64,000 nucleotides of DNA from Alicyclobacillus sp. SP_1 (GCF_024706985.1 NZ_JAMCCX010000039.1:62001-126000); one strand, 5' to 3'. Counted from the first letter of the stretch, positions 53,246-62,913 are shown. Notes: a model not told the origin generated them from the sequence alone. Numbers and translations: made by a program.

Positions 53246-54283
53246 CAAATCAATATCATACGGAGTGACGTCGCGATTGGACTCTTGTAAAATCCGAACT
53301 ACCGGACGCATCAGTTGATCTGTGTTAATATCTACGACAATACCGGACAGATTCTGATTCAACGTCACAGGCGTACCCGGGGGATAGACGTTGACGTGTT
53401 TGACGAACAACTGGACAAACTTAGGGTCGAAATGAGCATTGCTTTCCCCATATAAAACTTCCACTGCTTCGTGTGGTAAAAATGCTTTCCGGTAGGCACG
53501 ATTGGATGTCAGGGCATCATATACATCGGCTACCGCTAAGATGCGGCCGACTTCGTGAATCTCTTCACCAACCAAGCCACGCGGGTAGCCCGTACCGTCA
53601 AATTTTTCATGATGCTGCAAAGCACAATGTGCGGAGGTTCTTGAGATGTTCGGCTGTTGCGTAAGCATATCGTACCCGAGTTGACAGTGCATCTCCACTT
53701 GTCTTTTTTCGTCCTCCGTCAGAGCACCCGGTTTGTCCAGAATTTTGCGGTCAATGGCCAGTTTGCCGATGTCATGCAGCATGGCCCCAACGCCGAGGTC
53801 CCGCACTTTGGCTTCAGAGTATCCGTAGCCGATGGCAACCGCACCAGCGTACAGCGCGACGTTCATACAATGCGAATAGAGAAAGGTGTCACTGGAGTAC
53901 ATGGAAGTCAAATTCGTCAACACGACTTGGTTCTTCAAGACATTCTGAAAGAGCATGTTAAAGAGGTCCCGAAATGTGGCTCCAAGTTCGCCTTCCCGAA
54001 GCAAGCTGCGGCGCTCAATTCCGTTTGCAAATCGGTCGAGCGTCCGATGAATTTTGCGGACAATCTCCTGGCGCAACTCAGAGGACATAGATTGCTGTAG
54101 TTCTACATCCTCAGTGCGAGGATCTCGAACAAACACATACGTACATCCATATTGGCGCAATCGCCGAATGTAGGAACTCGTCAACGCGACATCGACCTGC
54201 AGCAACACTTGCCCTGATTTCCCATATACAGGTTGTCCCAACACATCTCCTGGCACCAGCGATTCCACAGATTTCAGACGCAT
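53180..54283 (-). CDS. HD-GYP domain protein, probable cyclic-di-GMP phosphodiesterase
   Basis: 367 residues. An N-terminal part of about 110 residues (LKSVESLVPGDVLGQPVYGK, RRLRQYGCTYVFVRDPRTED) precedes an HD-GYP domain: LYSHCMNVALYAGAVAIGYG, GAMLHDIGKLAIDRKILDKP, the signature LQHHEKFDGTGYPRGL and VADVYDALTSNRAYR. The HD and GYP metal and substrate motifs are intact, so it should break down cyclic-di-GMP. No membrane helix, so cytosolic. ATG 54283 has GAGG 8 bases upstream; the ATG at 54340 has none. Confidence 0.9.
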   Translation of the reverse strand: MRLKSVESLVPGDVLGQPVYGKSGQVLLQVDVALTSSYIRRLRQYGCTYVFVRDPRTEDVELQQSMSSELRQEIVRKIHRTLDRFANGIERRSLLREGELGATFRDLFNMLFQNVLKNQVVLTNLTSMYSSDTFLYSHCMNVALYAGAVAIGYGYSEAKVRDLGVGAMLHDIGKLAIDRKILDKPGALTEDEKRQVEMHCQLGYDMLTQQPNISRTSAHCALQHHEKFDGTGYPRGLVGEEIHEVGRILAVADVYDALTSNRAYRKAFLPHEAVEVLYGESNAHFDPKFVQLFVKHVNVYPPGTPVTLNQNLSGIVVDINTDQLMRPVVRILQESNRDVTPYDIDLSKHLNFVISRCDDHASVSFVG

Positions 54284-54402
54284 CTTCCACGCCTCACGTT
54301 TCCCGTTAAATTGGTAAGCTCTCTGTCCCTGATGACTCATAAATGGAACGCGGAAATCCTACCGAACGACTGATCTATGTAAAACAAAAGTAGAACGAAC
54401 GC

Positions 54403-54765
54403 TCAAAGCAGATGCCATGCTCGAATCGCCAAAAGTGCCCAACCGACCAGAAAGCAAAGGCCCCCAATGGGTGTAACCGCTCCAAAGCGCTTCATACCCG
54501 TCCAGACCAACACGTACAGACTCCCCGAAAAGAAGACAATTCCAGCCACAAAAAACCAAGCTGCCGCAGTGAGCAGTGAACTTGGGTGCTGTAAAGACCA
54601 CAGGCCAATCGCGATTAAGGCCAGTGCGTGGTACATCTCATACTGCGCTCCGGTCGCAAAGACCGCGCTCTGCTCTGCACTCACGCGCCGCCTCAGCGCG
54701 TGAGCAGCGAACGCCCCAAGAGCCACGCTGAAAAAACCCAACACACTGCCGAGTAAGATGAACAT
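54403..54765 (-). CDS. DUF423 small membrane protein (YwdK-like)
   Basis: 120 residues, four membrane helices: FILLGSVLGFFSVALGAFAA with HALRR, the family pattern QYEMYHALALIAIGLW, a third helix FFVAGIVFFSGSLYVLVWTG and a fourth PIGGLCFLVGWALLAIRAW. Function unknown. ATG 54765 follows GGGGGG with 6 bases spacing; the frame open to 54849 lacks a ribosome site. Confidence 0.85.
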   Translation of the reverse strand: MFILLGSVLGFFSVALGAFAAHALRRRVSAEQSAVFATGAQYEMYHALALIAIGLWSLQHPSSLLTAAAWFFVAGIVFFSGSLYVLVWTGMKRFGAVTPIGGLCFLVGWALLAIRAWHLL

Positions 54766-55100
54766 GTCAATCCCCCCAACTGCAAAGCGTGACCCAAGTC
54801 GTTTCATCGGTTGACTTTTCACGAATCCAAGAAGCTCTCTCTGCGACAAAATAACTATTCATTCGACAATTCATCAACAATTGAGTAGCCTATTCGACTT
54901 TTTGACCACATTTCCCTTCTCCACCGCCTGAATTTTTTAGATTCGACTGCCAATCTGGACAGAGGCATCATGAGTAGTATGTATTGTGCACTCCGAAACG
55001 TTCCTGAATTTTTCAAAAGGCATCACATCCCGTAGGAATTCAGGAATGTGATGCCTTGGTTGGCCAAACGGTTTGACGGCACAAGGTGACGCCAAGTTTG
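54766..55100 (-). other. Gap between crtP and the DUF423 gene
   Basis: 335 bases without a gene. Apart from the crtP terminator at 55017-55057 I see only AT-rich sequence around 54840-54910 that probably carries the DUF423 promoter; no hexamer pair is convincing. Confidence 0.4.
55017..55057 (-). terminator. Terminator of crtP
   Basis: 12-base perfect stem AAGGCATCACAT / ATGTGATGCCTT with a 17-base loop, followed on the minus strand by TTTTGAAAAATTC. An alternative pairing TTCCTGAATT / AATTCAGGAA overlaps it. Confidence 0.8.
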
Positions 55101-56618
55101 TCAGGATGAAACATCCAGTTTGCGAATCTCCGGTGTTTCTTGCTGGCCGATTAAATCGGCCGTCAACTGTCCGCAAAGAGTCACCATCGGCACGCCGCCA
55201 CCCGGGTGCACCGACCCACCGACAAAGTACAGGTTCGACAGCAGACTGCTCCGACTGGCTATTTTAAAACCACCATTTTTTTTGCGATCCGTCACTACTC
55301 CATAAATGGAGCCGCCATTCGCGCCGTAGAGTTGATGTAGGTCGTCCGGAATAAACTGGTGTTCGAAGACAATGTGGCTGCGAAGATCCTTAAGACCCAT
55401 CCGCTCCAACTTATTCAAAACTAAATCTCGATACCACTCCCGCCTAGCTTCAAAACTCTCTGTTGGAGCGAGTGGCGGTACGTGCGTCAGCACGAACAGA
55501 TTGTCCATTCCTACAGGTGCTTGGCTAGGGTCACTGCGACTCGATACCCCTAAATAGACTGTAGGGTCTTCAGTTGGCTTCCGGTCATGGAACATATCTC
55601 GAAACTCTCGCTCCGGATTCTCCGAGAAAAAGAAGTTGTGGTGCCGCAATTGCTCATATTGGCAGTCGACTCCCAGCAACAAAACATGGCCTGAAACCGT
55701 TGGTTCAAATTTAGAAAGTTTGGAGATGACGGCGTCTTTATCCGGATGCTGAGCTAACAGCGATTGATGCGCCGGGATGACTTCGCGGTTACAGACTAAG
55801 ATGTCCGCTGACACGACTTCTCCTGATTCCAATCGAACGCCCGTTGCTCGGTTCCCTGTGAACAGAATTTCCTCCACTTTGGCATCCGTATGGATGTCCA
55901 CCGACAACTCGCCAGCCAGTTTGAGCATGCCCTCTGCAATTTGATACATGCCACCTTTGACATAAAAGATGCCGAGGCCCAACTGAACGTAGATGAGTTG
56001 CGACAGAATCGCTGGCGCATCATAGGGTGAACTACCCACGTACATGACAAAGAAGTTAAACATCTGCCGCAGGTGCGGGTCTGTCAAATACTTCTCAGTG
56101 ACGGTGTTCATCGTCTTCAGTGGGTCCATCTCCATTAATTCGCGAAGAGAATGCTCTTTGCGCAAATCCGGAAGTCCCGATAAACTTTTTTTATAAAAAC
56201 TCTGACGACTCAATTCGTACATCCGTCCGCAGTACTGGAGATATTGAAGAAATTTTGCTCCATCCGACGGGTTTAAACTCGAAATCGTCGAAAGAAGACT
56301 CGGCAAGTCGCCTTCCAAATCCATAGTGTGCCCATCCTCGAAGAAAGAACGCCACTGTGGCTCAACGCGAACAATCTCCATATAGTCGCGTATATCTCTA
56401 CTGGCAGCTGCAAACAAATTCTCCAAAACCCACGGCATGGTCAAAATCGACGGGCCAGTGTCAAATGTAAACCCGTTTCCAGACACGCGATTGAGCTTTC
56501 CACCGACTCGTTGATTTTTTTCTAATACAGTGACATGATATCCATCCACTGCTAAACGGATGGCTGCGGACATTCCAGCTAGTCCACCACCAATGACGAC
56601 CACTTTCCGTTGCGCCAT
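55101..56618 (-). CDS. crtP: 4,4'-diaponeurosporene oxygenase (CrtP-type)
   Basis: 505 residues, CrtI/CrtN superfamily. FAD motif VVVIGGGLAGMSAAIRLAVD, DTGPSILTMPWVLENLF, then marks shared with staphylococcal CrtP rather than CrtN: EPQWRSFFEDG, YVGSSPYDAPAILSQL, NREVIPA, RHHNFFFSENPE, SIYGVVTDRKKNGGFK and FVGGSVHPGGGVPMVTLCGQ. By family it oxidises the terminal methyl of diaponeurosporene to an aldehyde or further. ATG 56618 has GGAGGAG upstream. Divergent from the aldehyde dehydrogenase gene that should take the next step. Confidence 0.9.
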   Translation of the reverse strand: MAQRKVVVIGGGLAGMSAAIRLAVDGYHVTVLEKNQRVGGKLNRVSGNGFTFDTGPSILTMPWVLENLFAAASRDIRDYMEIVRVEPQWRSFFEDGHTMDLEGDLPSLLSTISSLNPSDGAKFLQYLQYCGRMYELSRQSFYKKSLSGLPDLRKEHSLRELMEMDPLKTMNTVTEKYLTDPHLRQMFNFFVMYVGSSPYDAPAILSQLIYVQLGLGIFYVKGGMYQIAEGMLKLAGELSVDIHTDAKVEEILFTGNRATGVRLESGEVVSADILVCNREVIPAHQSLLAQHPDKDAVISKLSKFEPTVSGHVLLLGVDCQYEQLRHHNFFFSENPEREFRDMFHDRKPTEDPTVYLGVSSRSDPSQAPVGMDNLFVLTHVPPLAPTESFEARREWYRDLVLNKLERMGLKDLRSHIVFEHQFIPDDLHQLYGANGGSIYGVVTDRKKNGGFKIASRSSLLSNLYFVGGSVHPGGGVPMVTLCGQLTADLIGQQETPEIRKLDVSS

Positions 56619-56705
56619 GACTGCTCCTCCCCACACTCGCTGTGCATAGATGCGTCAGTATTTCACCCTACATCCCGTTTCTCCACTCGACACGCTTACC
56701 TAGAT

Positions 56706-56735
56706 ATCGTAAAGTGATTGTACAGGGTTTGTCAA
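56706..56735 (-). promoter_or_regulatory. Promoter of crtP
   Basis: Minus strand TTGACA (56735-56730; perfect), 18 bases, TACGAT (56711-56706). Start expected near 56699, about 80 bases before the ATG. The rest of the 254-base divergent region shows no equally good promoter for the other direction. Confidence 0.6.
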
Positions 56736-56872
56736 ACTTTTGCGGACACGTCTCACATAGAGAAAAACAGCATGGATGAGCACGGAAACCACCACTACAT
56801 GTCTTCTGCGTCTTCTCTGCAATGTCTGCCATCCCTACTCGCTTTCATATATAGATGGAGATGAGGTATCTC

Positions 56873-58396
56873 ATGCAAGTTTCGTCTATGGAGGTTAACC
56901 CAACAATCAAGGAAGCATCTCAGAACTCAACAAAATCTTCCGGCAGAACCCCAGACAGCGAAGCAAATGAAGCATTGCGGCGCGCCAAAGATGCCCATCT
57001 CACATGGGCCTCTCTATCCTTAAAAACACGTCTCGGATACTTGCGCCGCTTGGAAGCAGCGTTGGCAGACGAGATGGACACGTACATCCGCGTTCTCGGA
57101 GAAGACTGCAAAAAAACTCCGATGGATGCACTGATGACGGATATCTTTCCAACGCTTGAGGCGATTCGATATTACCGTCGGCATGCCAAGAAAATGCTTG
57201 CCGACGTTCCTGTGCGCACCCCTCTCTACATGTGGCCAGCAAAGTCCCGCATTGTGCGCCGCCCCTATGGTGCCGTCCTCGTCCTTGCCCCCTGGAACTT
57301 TCCGGTGCAACTCGCCTTAGTTCCTTCGATTACGGCACTCGCAGCGGGTAACACAGTGGTGCTTAAGCCCTCAGAAGTTCTAACTGGCATTCCCCAGTTG
57401 CTGACAGAGACCATCCAACGCGCAGGACTGCCGCCTTACGTCCTGCAAATTGTCGAGGGTGACAGCGACATTGGCCGGGCGTTGGTCAACGCAGGTCCAG
57501 ACAAAATTTTTTTCACGGGCAGTGTGAAGGTAGGCAAAGAAATTGCGCAGCACGCCGCCCAGATGTTGATACCCTGTGACCTCGAACTGAGTGGCAAAGA
57601 CGCGCTTCTCGTGTTGTCCGATGCCAACCTCGAGCGCGCCGCCCGCGCCGCAGTCTGGGGTGGGTTTTTGCACAGCGGTCAAGTCTGCGTCTCCGTGGAG
57701 CGCGTTTACGTCGACGCGCGCGTCAAAGACCAATTCGTTCGCCTCGTGTGCCAACGAACGCTGGAACTCCGTCAATCGACCAGCCAATTTGCCGACCTTG
57801 GTGGCATGACCACGGAGGCCGGATTAGCAAGGATGCAGGCCTTGGTCGACAACGCCGTCGCACGCGGTGCCGTCGTCCACTGCGGGGGAGCGGTCGCAGC
57901 AGGAACTTCCCGAGATTGTTATCTACCGACCGTGTTGACGAATGTCACGGACCAAATGGACGTGATGCGCGAAGAGATTTTTGGACCCATTTTGCCAATT
58001 ATCTCGTTTACTGACGAGAGCGAAGCCATTCGCCGTGTCAATGCCTCCGAGTTCGGACTCGGCGCCAGTATCTTTACCTCCAATCAACGGCACGGCATGG
58101 CGGTGGCGCGGCAATTAAATGTGGGCACGTGTTCCGTCAATGGCGTCATCCTTCAACTGTCAAACATGAACTTACCCTTCGGGGGCGTCAAAGCCAGTGG
58201 CTACGGACGCTACCACGGAGCGGCAGGCATCCAGACGTTCACTTACGAGCAAGCCCTCATGACCGAAAGCGGAAGAGCAGCGAAAAGCCTGACCTGGTTT
58301 CCCTACGACGAACGCAGCTATCAGTTTTTACGCCGTTGGATGCATTGGAGATCGCGCTCCAAAAACAAGACCACGACGGAGGTCGACCGGCCATGA
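56873..58396 (+). CDS. Aldehyde dehydrogenase of the C30 carotenoid locus
   Basis: 507 residues, ALDH class 3-like with a C-terminal membrane-tethering type tail (FLRRWMHWRSRSKN). Signatures: VLAPWNFPVQLALVPSITAL, NTVVLKPSEVLTG, FTGSVKVGKEI, CDLELSGKDALLVL with the general base Glu, the catalytic Cys in HSGQVCVSVERV, and REEIFGPILPIISF. By context it is the diaponeurosporenal (4,4'-diapocarotenal) dehydrogenase, equal to staphylococcal AldH. ATG 56873 has GAGG 6 bases upstream; ATG 56855 is possible. Its stop overlaps crtQ as ATGA, a direct coupling to the next enzyme. Confidence 0.85.
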   Translation: MQVSSMEVNPTIKEASQNSTKSSGRTPDSEANEALRRAKDAHLTWASLSLKTRLGYLRRLEAALADEMDTYIRVLGEDCKKTPMDALMTDIFPTLEAIRYYRRHAKKMLADVPVRTPLYMWPAKSRIVRRPYGAVLVLAPWNFPVQLALVPSITALAAGNTVVLKPSEVLTGIPQLLTETIQRAGLPPYVLQIVEGDSDIGRALVNAGPDKIFFTGSVKVGKEIAQHAAQMLIPCDLELSGKDALLVLSDANLERAARAAVWGGFLHSGQVCVSVERVYVDARVKDQFVRLVCQRTLELRQSTSQFADLGGMTTEAGLARMQALVDNAVARGAVVHCGGAVAAGTSRDCYLPTVLTNVTDQMDVMREEIFGPILPIISFTDESEAIRRVNASEFGLGASIFTSNQRHGMAVARQLNVGTCSVNGVILQLSNMNLPFGGVKASGYGRYHGAAGIQTFTYEQALMTESGRAAKSLTWFPYDERSYQFLRRWMHWRSRSKNKTTTEVDRP

Positions 58397-59550
58397 CGTA
58401 CCTTTTGCCGCTGCTCGGCTTTTGTGCTGGGCTCTACCTGTACTTGACAATGCCGAACACGCTGAAGCCAAGGCGCAACACGGCTCGTGTCGTGCAACTG
58501 GGGGTGGACCGACATCTGCCTCGGGAATCTCGCGTATCACGGGCGAATGTGTCCATCATCATTCCCGCTCGCAATGAGGAAGTCAACTTGCAGAAAAACT
58601 TACCCACCTGGATGACACTGGCCGCTAAACTTCCGCGTCACATCGCCGAAGTGATGGTGGTCGACGACCATTCTGAGGACCGCACTACCGAGGTAGCGGC
58701 GGCCTGCGGTGCGCGCACCATTGCCACAGAAGACTTACCGGAAGGATGGTATGGAAAGCCACACGCGTTGATGACCGGATCGACCAAGGCGTTTGGCTCG
58801 TGGCTCTTGATGGTCGATGCGGATGTCTCCATCGAGGTCGATCCGTTTGCCGAATGGCTACAAACTGCCATTCGCCATGAGCGCTATTACAGCATCCAAC
58901 CGTATCATCAGGTGCTCTCCTGGTTTGAACAGGCGTCTGCGTTGCCTGGCGCAGTATCGGTCTTGGCGATGCACGCCGGCAGCGCCCCACCAAGAACACA
59001 CGGCGGCTTTGGTCCTTTTGTCTTGTGTCCGAAAAAAATCTATCAACACGTCTCCGGCCATTCGGACATTCGTTCGAAAATCCTCGAAAATTTTTATTTG
59101 GCTATGCGCGTGGGTAAAGCATCACACATTGTCAATCTGTTGGGCCGTGGCTACGTTCGTTATCGCATGTATTCGAGCTTATCCTCTCTCTGGCAAGGTT
59201 GGACGAAATCCCTGGCAGTCGGAGCGACGGCGGAAAACGGAGTCCGTGGATGGCTCACTGTCGTCTGGATAGCAGGACTTCTCAGCTGTTGGCCACTCCT
59301 GTTTGCACACCTGCTCCAGTCGCCTCTCGAAACATTGCTGTTATACGTCGCACAAGCACTGCTCATGCAACTGGTATTGCGCCGCATTGGCTCGTTTTGG
59401 AGTCTCAACAGCATCTTGTTCCCACTGTCGGCACTGCTCTTTCTCATTCTTTTTCTGTCATCCGTCTGGCGGGTGAAAATACTCCATTCTGTTCAGTGGA
59501 AAGGTCGCACGATGCACCCAACCAAAACTTCCGAAGAAAAGTCGAAATGA
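58393..59550 (+). CDS. crtQ: 4,4'-diaponeurosporenoate glycosyltransferase (CrtQ-type)
   Basis: 385 residues (staphylococcal CrtQ about 375). An N-terminal membrane helix, then a GT2 domain: VSIIIPARNEEVNLQKNLPT, MVVDDHSEDRTTEVA, GKPHALMTGST, LLMVDADVSIEVDPF (DxD), and HGGFGPFVLCPKKIYQHVSG; the last 150 residues hold about four helices. It adds a sugar to the carotenoid carboxylate. ATG 58393 overlaps the aldehyde dehydrogenase stop (ATGA) with GGAGG upstream. crtO follows after 37 bases. Confidence 0.88.
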   Translation: MTYLLPLLGFCAGLYLYLTMPNTLKPRRNTARVVQLGVDRHLPRESRVSRANVSIIIPARNEEVNLQKNLPTWMTLAAKLPRHIAEVMVVDDHSEDRTTEVAAACGARTIATEDLPEGWYGKPHALMTGSTKAFGSWLLMVDADVSIEVDPFAEWLQTAIRHERYYSIQPYHQVLSWFEQASALPGAVSVLAMHAGSAPPRTHGGFGPFVLCPKKIYQHVSGHSDIRSKILENFYLAMRVGKASHIVNLLGRGYVRYRMYSSLSSLWQGWTKSLAVGATAENGVRGWLTVVWIAGLLSCWPLLFAHLLQSPLETLLLYVAQALLMQLVLRRIGSFWSLNSILFPLSALLFLILFLSSVWRVKILHSVQWKGRTMHPTKTSEEKSK

Positions 59551-59587
59551 CGACGAACTCAGCCAAAGAAGGGGGAACGCATCATCC

Positions 59588-60097
59588 ATGAACGTTCATA
59601 TCTCACCTTGGATCGTCATTCCTGCCTGTGGCCTCTTCTGGTTTGCCGTGCAGCTTGGTTTCTCGGCGCTGGCTCTCTACATTGGGCCGAGTCAGTTGGA
59701 GCCGGGGCGACCCATGTTCCGGGAACGCCGATTTGAGCGAGGAGGGAAGCTGTATGAGCAGGTCTTTTTCATTCGCCGCTGGAAAGAACGGCTTCCGGAT
59801 GGCGCTGCTTTTTGGGGAAAAGGATTTCGCAAAAAACGTCTGGAGTCCCTGGACAGCGACTACTACCAAACCTTTGTGCGCGAGACGTGCCGAGCGGAAC
59901 TCACGCACTGGATGCAAATTCCGCCTGCGCTTCTGTTTTTGTTCACTGGAAATTGGCCGCTGACTGCGGCAATGCTTGTCTATGCGGTACTGGTCAATCT
60001 ACCCTGCATCCTTGCTCAGCGGTACAACCGTATTCGCTTCTTGAGGGTGCTGCACAGGCGCCAGCGCTCGGTCCTGTCCGAAGGGCATGGCGTTTAG
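59588..60097 (+). CDS. crtO: Glycosyl-diaponeurosporenoate acyltransferase (CrtO-type)
   Basis: 169 residues (staphylococcal CrtO about 165). Two membrane regions flank the family core FRERRFERGGKLYEQVFFIR with RWKERLPDGAAFWGKGF and RAELTHWMQIPPALLFLFTG. It puts a fatty acyl chain on the sugar in the last staphyloxanthin-type step. ATG 59588. Its last 99 bases overlap the end of the convergent fni gene, which is long for a tail-to-tail overlap. Confidence 0.85.
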   Translation: MNVHISPWIVIPACGLFWFAVQLGFSALALYIGPSQLEPGRPMFRERRFERGGKLYEQVFFIRRWKERLPDGAAFWGKGFRKKRLESLDSDYYQTFVRETCRAELTHWMQIPPALLFLFTGNWPLTAAMLVYAVLVNLPCILAQRYNRIRFLRVLHRRQRSVLSEGHGV

Positions 60098-61174
60098 AGC
60101 ACCTGTTCCTTGACGTCGCGCCAAGCCACCGGCATCAATGCCACGCAGGGTACACCATTCCAACGTGCGTCCTGTCACCACCACAGGTTGGTGACACAAC
60201 TCGCGGACATCGACCACACCAAGTGCGGTCATGAGCGTCACCAGCCCATCCAAAAACCCGCGCAAATACGCTTCCACCGCAGGGACGCCGCCGTCTCGAA
60301 AGGACCGCAAGATGGGTCCCGCGATTCCAATCGCTCGAGCCCCCAGCACCAAGCTTTTTAACCCGTCTAAAGGATTTCGAATGCCGCCGCTGGCAAACAG
60401 CAGCACTTTATGGGCAAGCGACTCCGCTTCGAGTAAAGAAACGGCCGTCGACTGTCCCCAGCCTCGCCAATAGTCAAAGTCGGTCGCGACTCTGCGCTGA
60501 TTTTCAATGTGCACGAAGTCGGTGCCGCCACGGCCACCCACATCCACCCAACGGACGCCAGACGCAGCGAGGGCAAAGACCGTCTGGCGCGACATGCCAA
60601 ATCCGACTTCCTTGACAATGACGGGAACCGGACAGCATTCCACGATTTCCGCAATGCGTTCCAAAACACCGCGAAAATCTCGGTCTCCTTCCGGCATGAC
60701 TAATTCCTGCGGCACATTCAAATGAACTTGCAGCGCATTGGCTTCAAGCATCTCCACGGCGAACAGTGCGTCCTGCACGGAAACGGTCGCACCAACGTTG
60801 GCAAACACGATGCCATCCGGATTGACGTCGCGCACGACCCGGTACGTCCTTTGTAGTGTGCGGTCGCGCAAAGCGGCGTGCTGCGACCCGACTGCCATCG
60901 CTACACCTGTCGCTTGGGCCGCCAACGCTAAGCCTCGATTTATGTCCTCCAGACCCAGAGCGCCACCCGTCATCGCATTAATGTAAAGTGGAGTTTTCAA
61001 AGACAACTGGTCAAGCTGAACATCCAACCGAACATCCGCCTTCCGTACATTAGGAAGCGAATTGTGAATGAGATGAATGTCGTCAAAATCTTCGACGGGT
61101 GTGACGGCATCCTCCCGACTCGCCAGTTCCACGTGTTCTATTTTTCTTTGCTCGCGTCCAGACGTCGTATTCAT
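59999..61174 (-). CDS. fni: Type 2 isopentenyl-diphosphate isomerase
   Basis: 391 residues, FMN-dependent IDI-2. It interconverts IPP and DMAPP. Seen: REQRKIEHVELASRED at the start, DDIHLIHNSLPN, YINAMTGGALGLEDINRGLA, VGSQHAALRD, LQVHLNVPQELVMPEGDRDF, IVKEVGFGMS, WVDVGGRGGTDFVHIENQRR and FASGGIRNPLDGLKSLVLGA. A tail of about 40 residues beyond the barrel covers the crtO overlap. ATG 61174; the only ribosome-site-like GAGAGGA is about 15 bases upstream. Feeds FPP for CrtM. Confidence 0.93.
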   Translation of the reverse strand: MNTTSGREQRKIEHVELASREDAVTPVEDFDDIHLIHNSLPNVRKADVRLDVQLDQLSLKTPLYINAMTGGALGLEDINRGLALAAQATGVAMAVGSQHAALRDRTLQRTYRVVRDVNPDGIVFANVGATVSVQDALFAVEMLEANALQVHLNVPQELVMPEGDRDFRGVLERIAEIVECCPVPVIVKEVGFGMSRQTVFALAASGVRWVDVGGRGGTDFVHIENQRRVATDFDYWRGWGQSTAVSLLEAESLAHKVLLFASGGIRNPLDGLKSLVLGARAIGIAGPILRSFRDGGVPAVEAYLRGFLDGLVTLMTALGVVDVRELCHQPVVVTGRTLEWCTLRGIDAGGLARRQGTGALNAMPFGQDRALAPVQHPQEANTVVPLSKDAG

Positions 61175-61242
61175 GTCAGAACTGCGTCATCCTCTCTGTG
61201 ATAGCCTCGCCATTCTCATAAAAACGTCGATTCCTTCAACGT

Positions 61243-62826
61243 TTAGCCTTGTTCGGTAAACGCGGCAAAATCATGCGCCAAGTGCCTTCGGTCACTCCAC
61301 GTGGGAAGGTCTTTCGACGTCTGGTGCGCGTTCGGCAGATACCCAGGATAATCTTCCGACATAATGCGTTCAATAGTCCTCGCCCCCGTCATGACAATCG
61401 GCACTCCACCGCCGGGATGCGTACTGGCGCCGACAAAATAGAGACCACTGACGGTTTTCGATTTTAACGAAGGTCTCCAATAAGCCGATTGCCGCAATCG
61501 TGGCATGACGCCAAAAGCGGCCCCTTCTGCCAGGCCGAGAGACGCTTCCCACGTATCCGGCGTGTAAATCGCCTCGAACTCCAAATGCTTTTCAAGGTCG
61601 CGAAACCCCACTCGTTGAAGACGTTGAATCATCGCATCGCGAAATGGTTTCTTTTCCTTCGCCCAGTCAATCGGCGCCGTCTTGTTCGGCACAGGCACCA
61701 ACACGTAAATTCCCTGTTTACCAGGTGGCGCGACCGAATCATCGATGAGATTGGGCAGGTGAACATAAAAAGACGGGTCGTTCGGCAACACTTTCCGACG
61801 AAACACATCGTCTGTGAAACCCTGAAAATCCCGAGAAAAATAGACGTTGTGAACATCAGCATGTCGATAGGACTGGTCCACACCTAAGTACATCATAAAT
61901 GCACTACAAGACTGCTCCATTTTGTCGATTCTCGCATCCGAGTAGTCGGGACGCGCGCTCTCCGGAACGAGTCGCTTCGCAGCGAGGGGAAAATCTGCTC
62001 CCACGACGACCGCATCCGCAGACTGTAATTGTCCTCTGACGCGCACGCCCACAGCCCGTCCGCCTTCCACCTCGACGGTTTCCACCGGGGTGCCCAGGTG
62101 CAACCTGCCGCCCATCTCTTCCAGCAACCGCACGAGCGCTTCGGTCACCGAATAGTATCCCCCTTTGCAGTACCAGACGCCACTGTAGGACAACTCCATG
62201 TAGCCAATCACATTGTAGATGGCTGGCGCCTCAAATGGGTCAATCCCGATGTATAAACTCTGAAAAGTCAGCGCGGTTTGCAGTCGCGGGTCCTTGATAA
62301 ATCGACGGACATCGCGGTTCATAGTCTGCACTGTGTGCAGTCCGTAGAGTTTCCACAACTTCCTCAAATCGACTAATTCTTTCATCGTAAGCATGGGTTC
62401 TTCGATAAAGTCGTAGCGAGCCACGCGATACCGCCGCTGCATCCACGCTAGATAACGCATAAATCCATCCAAATCGGATGGCGCCAAACGCTCGATTTCT
62501 TGCATCATTCGTTGTAAATTAGACGTAGAGTCTAAATATGAACCGTCCGCGAAATGCAAGCGGTAGTTCGGCTCGAGCGGGCGCAGTTCTAAATAATCTT
62601 CGAGACGCCGTCCTAAATCTGCAAAGAGCCGATAAAACACGTCTGGCATGAGGACGATGGTGGGGCCCAAATCAAATTTGAATCCCCCGCCCTCAATGCG
62701 TCCAAGTCTGCCCCCGGCGCGCATATTCTTTTCATAGACATCGACTTCCCAACCGTTGCGCAGCAGGCGTAAAGCGGTCGTCAATCCGCCAACGCCAGCA
62801 CCGACTATTGCCGCTCTCTTGGCCAT
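61243..62826 (-). CDS. crtN: 4,4'-diapophytoene (dehydrosqualene) desaturase
   Basis: 527 residues, CrtI superfamily. CrtN-type marks: AAIVGAGVGGLTTALRLLRN, FDLGPTIVLMPDVFYRLF, FQSLYIGIDPFEAPAIYNVI, WYCKGGYYSVTEAL, EQSCSAFMMYLGVDQSY, IYVLVPVPNKTAPIDW and FVGASTHPGGGVPIVMTGAR. It desaturates dehydrosqualene to diaponeurosporene. ATG 62826 has GGAGGAG 7 bases upstream; the longer frame to 62994 runs over the promoter region. A C-terminal extension of about 40 residues lies beyond the staphylococcal length. Confidence 0.92.
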   Translation of the reverse strand: MAKRAAIVGAGVGGLTTALRLLRNGWEVDVYEKNMRAGGRLGRIEGGGFKFDLGPTIVLMPDVFYRLFADLGRRLEDYLELRPLEPNYRLHFADGSYLDSTSNLQRMMQEIERLAPSDLDGFMRYLAWMQRRYRVARYDFIEEPMLTMKELVDLRKLWKLYGLHTVQTMNRDVRRFIKDPRLQTALTFQSLYIGIDPFEAPAIYNVIGYMELSYSGVWYCKGGYYSVTEALVRLLEEMGGRLHLGTPVETVEVEGGRAVGVRVRGQLQSADAVVVGADFPLAAKRLVPESARPDYSDARIDKMEQSCSAFMMYLGVDQSYRHADVHNVYFSRDFQGFTDDVFRRKVLPNDPSFYVHLPNLIDDSVAPPGKQGIYVLVPVPNKTAPIDWAKEKKPFRDAMIQRLQRVGFRDLEKHLEFEAIYTPDTWEASLGLAEGAAFGVMPRLRQSAYWRPSLKSKTVSGLYFVGASTHPGGGVPIVMTGARTIERIMSEDYPGYLPNAHQTSKDLPTWSDRRHLAHDFAAFTEQG

Positions 62827-62883
62827 ACCTGTACTCCTCCTCGACGCGCCCATGCTTTCAAGGTAGTCGACAAGCGGCGCGCG

Positions 62884-62912
62884 TAGACCTGGATGTATAT
62901 CTTCTGTATAAT
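62884..62912 (+). promoter_or_regulatory. Promoter of crtM
   Basis: TAGACC (62884-62889; four of six), 17 bases, perfect TATAAT (62907-62912). Start near 62919, leader about 25 bases. Confidence 0.65.
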
Positions 62913-62913
62913 G

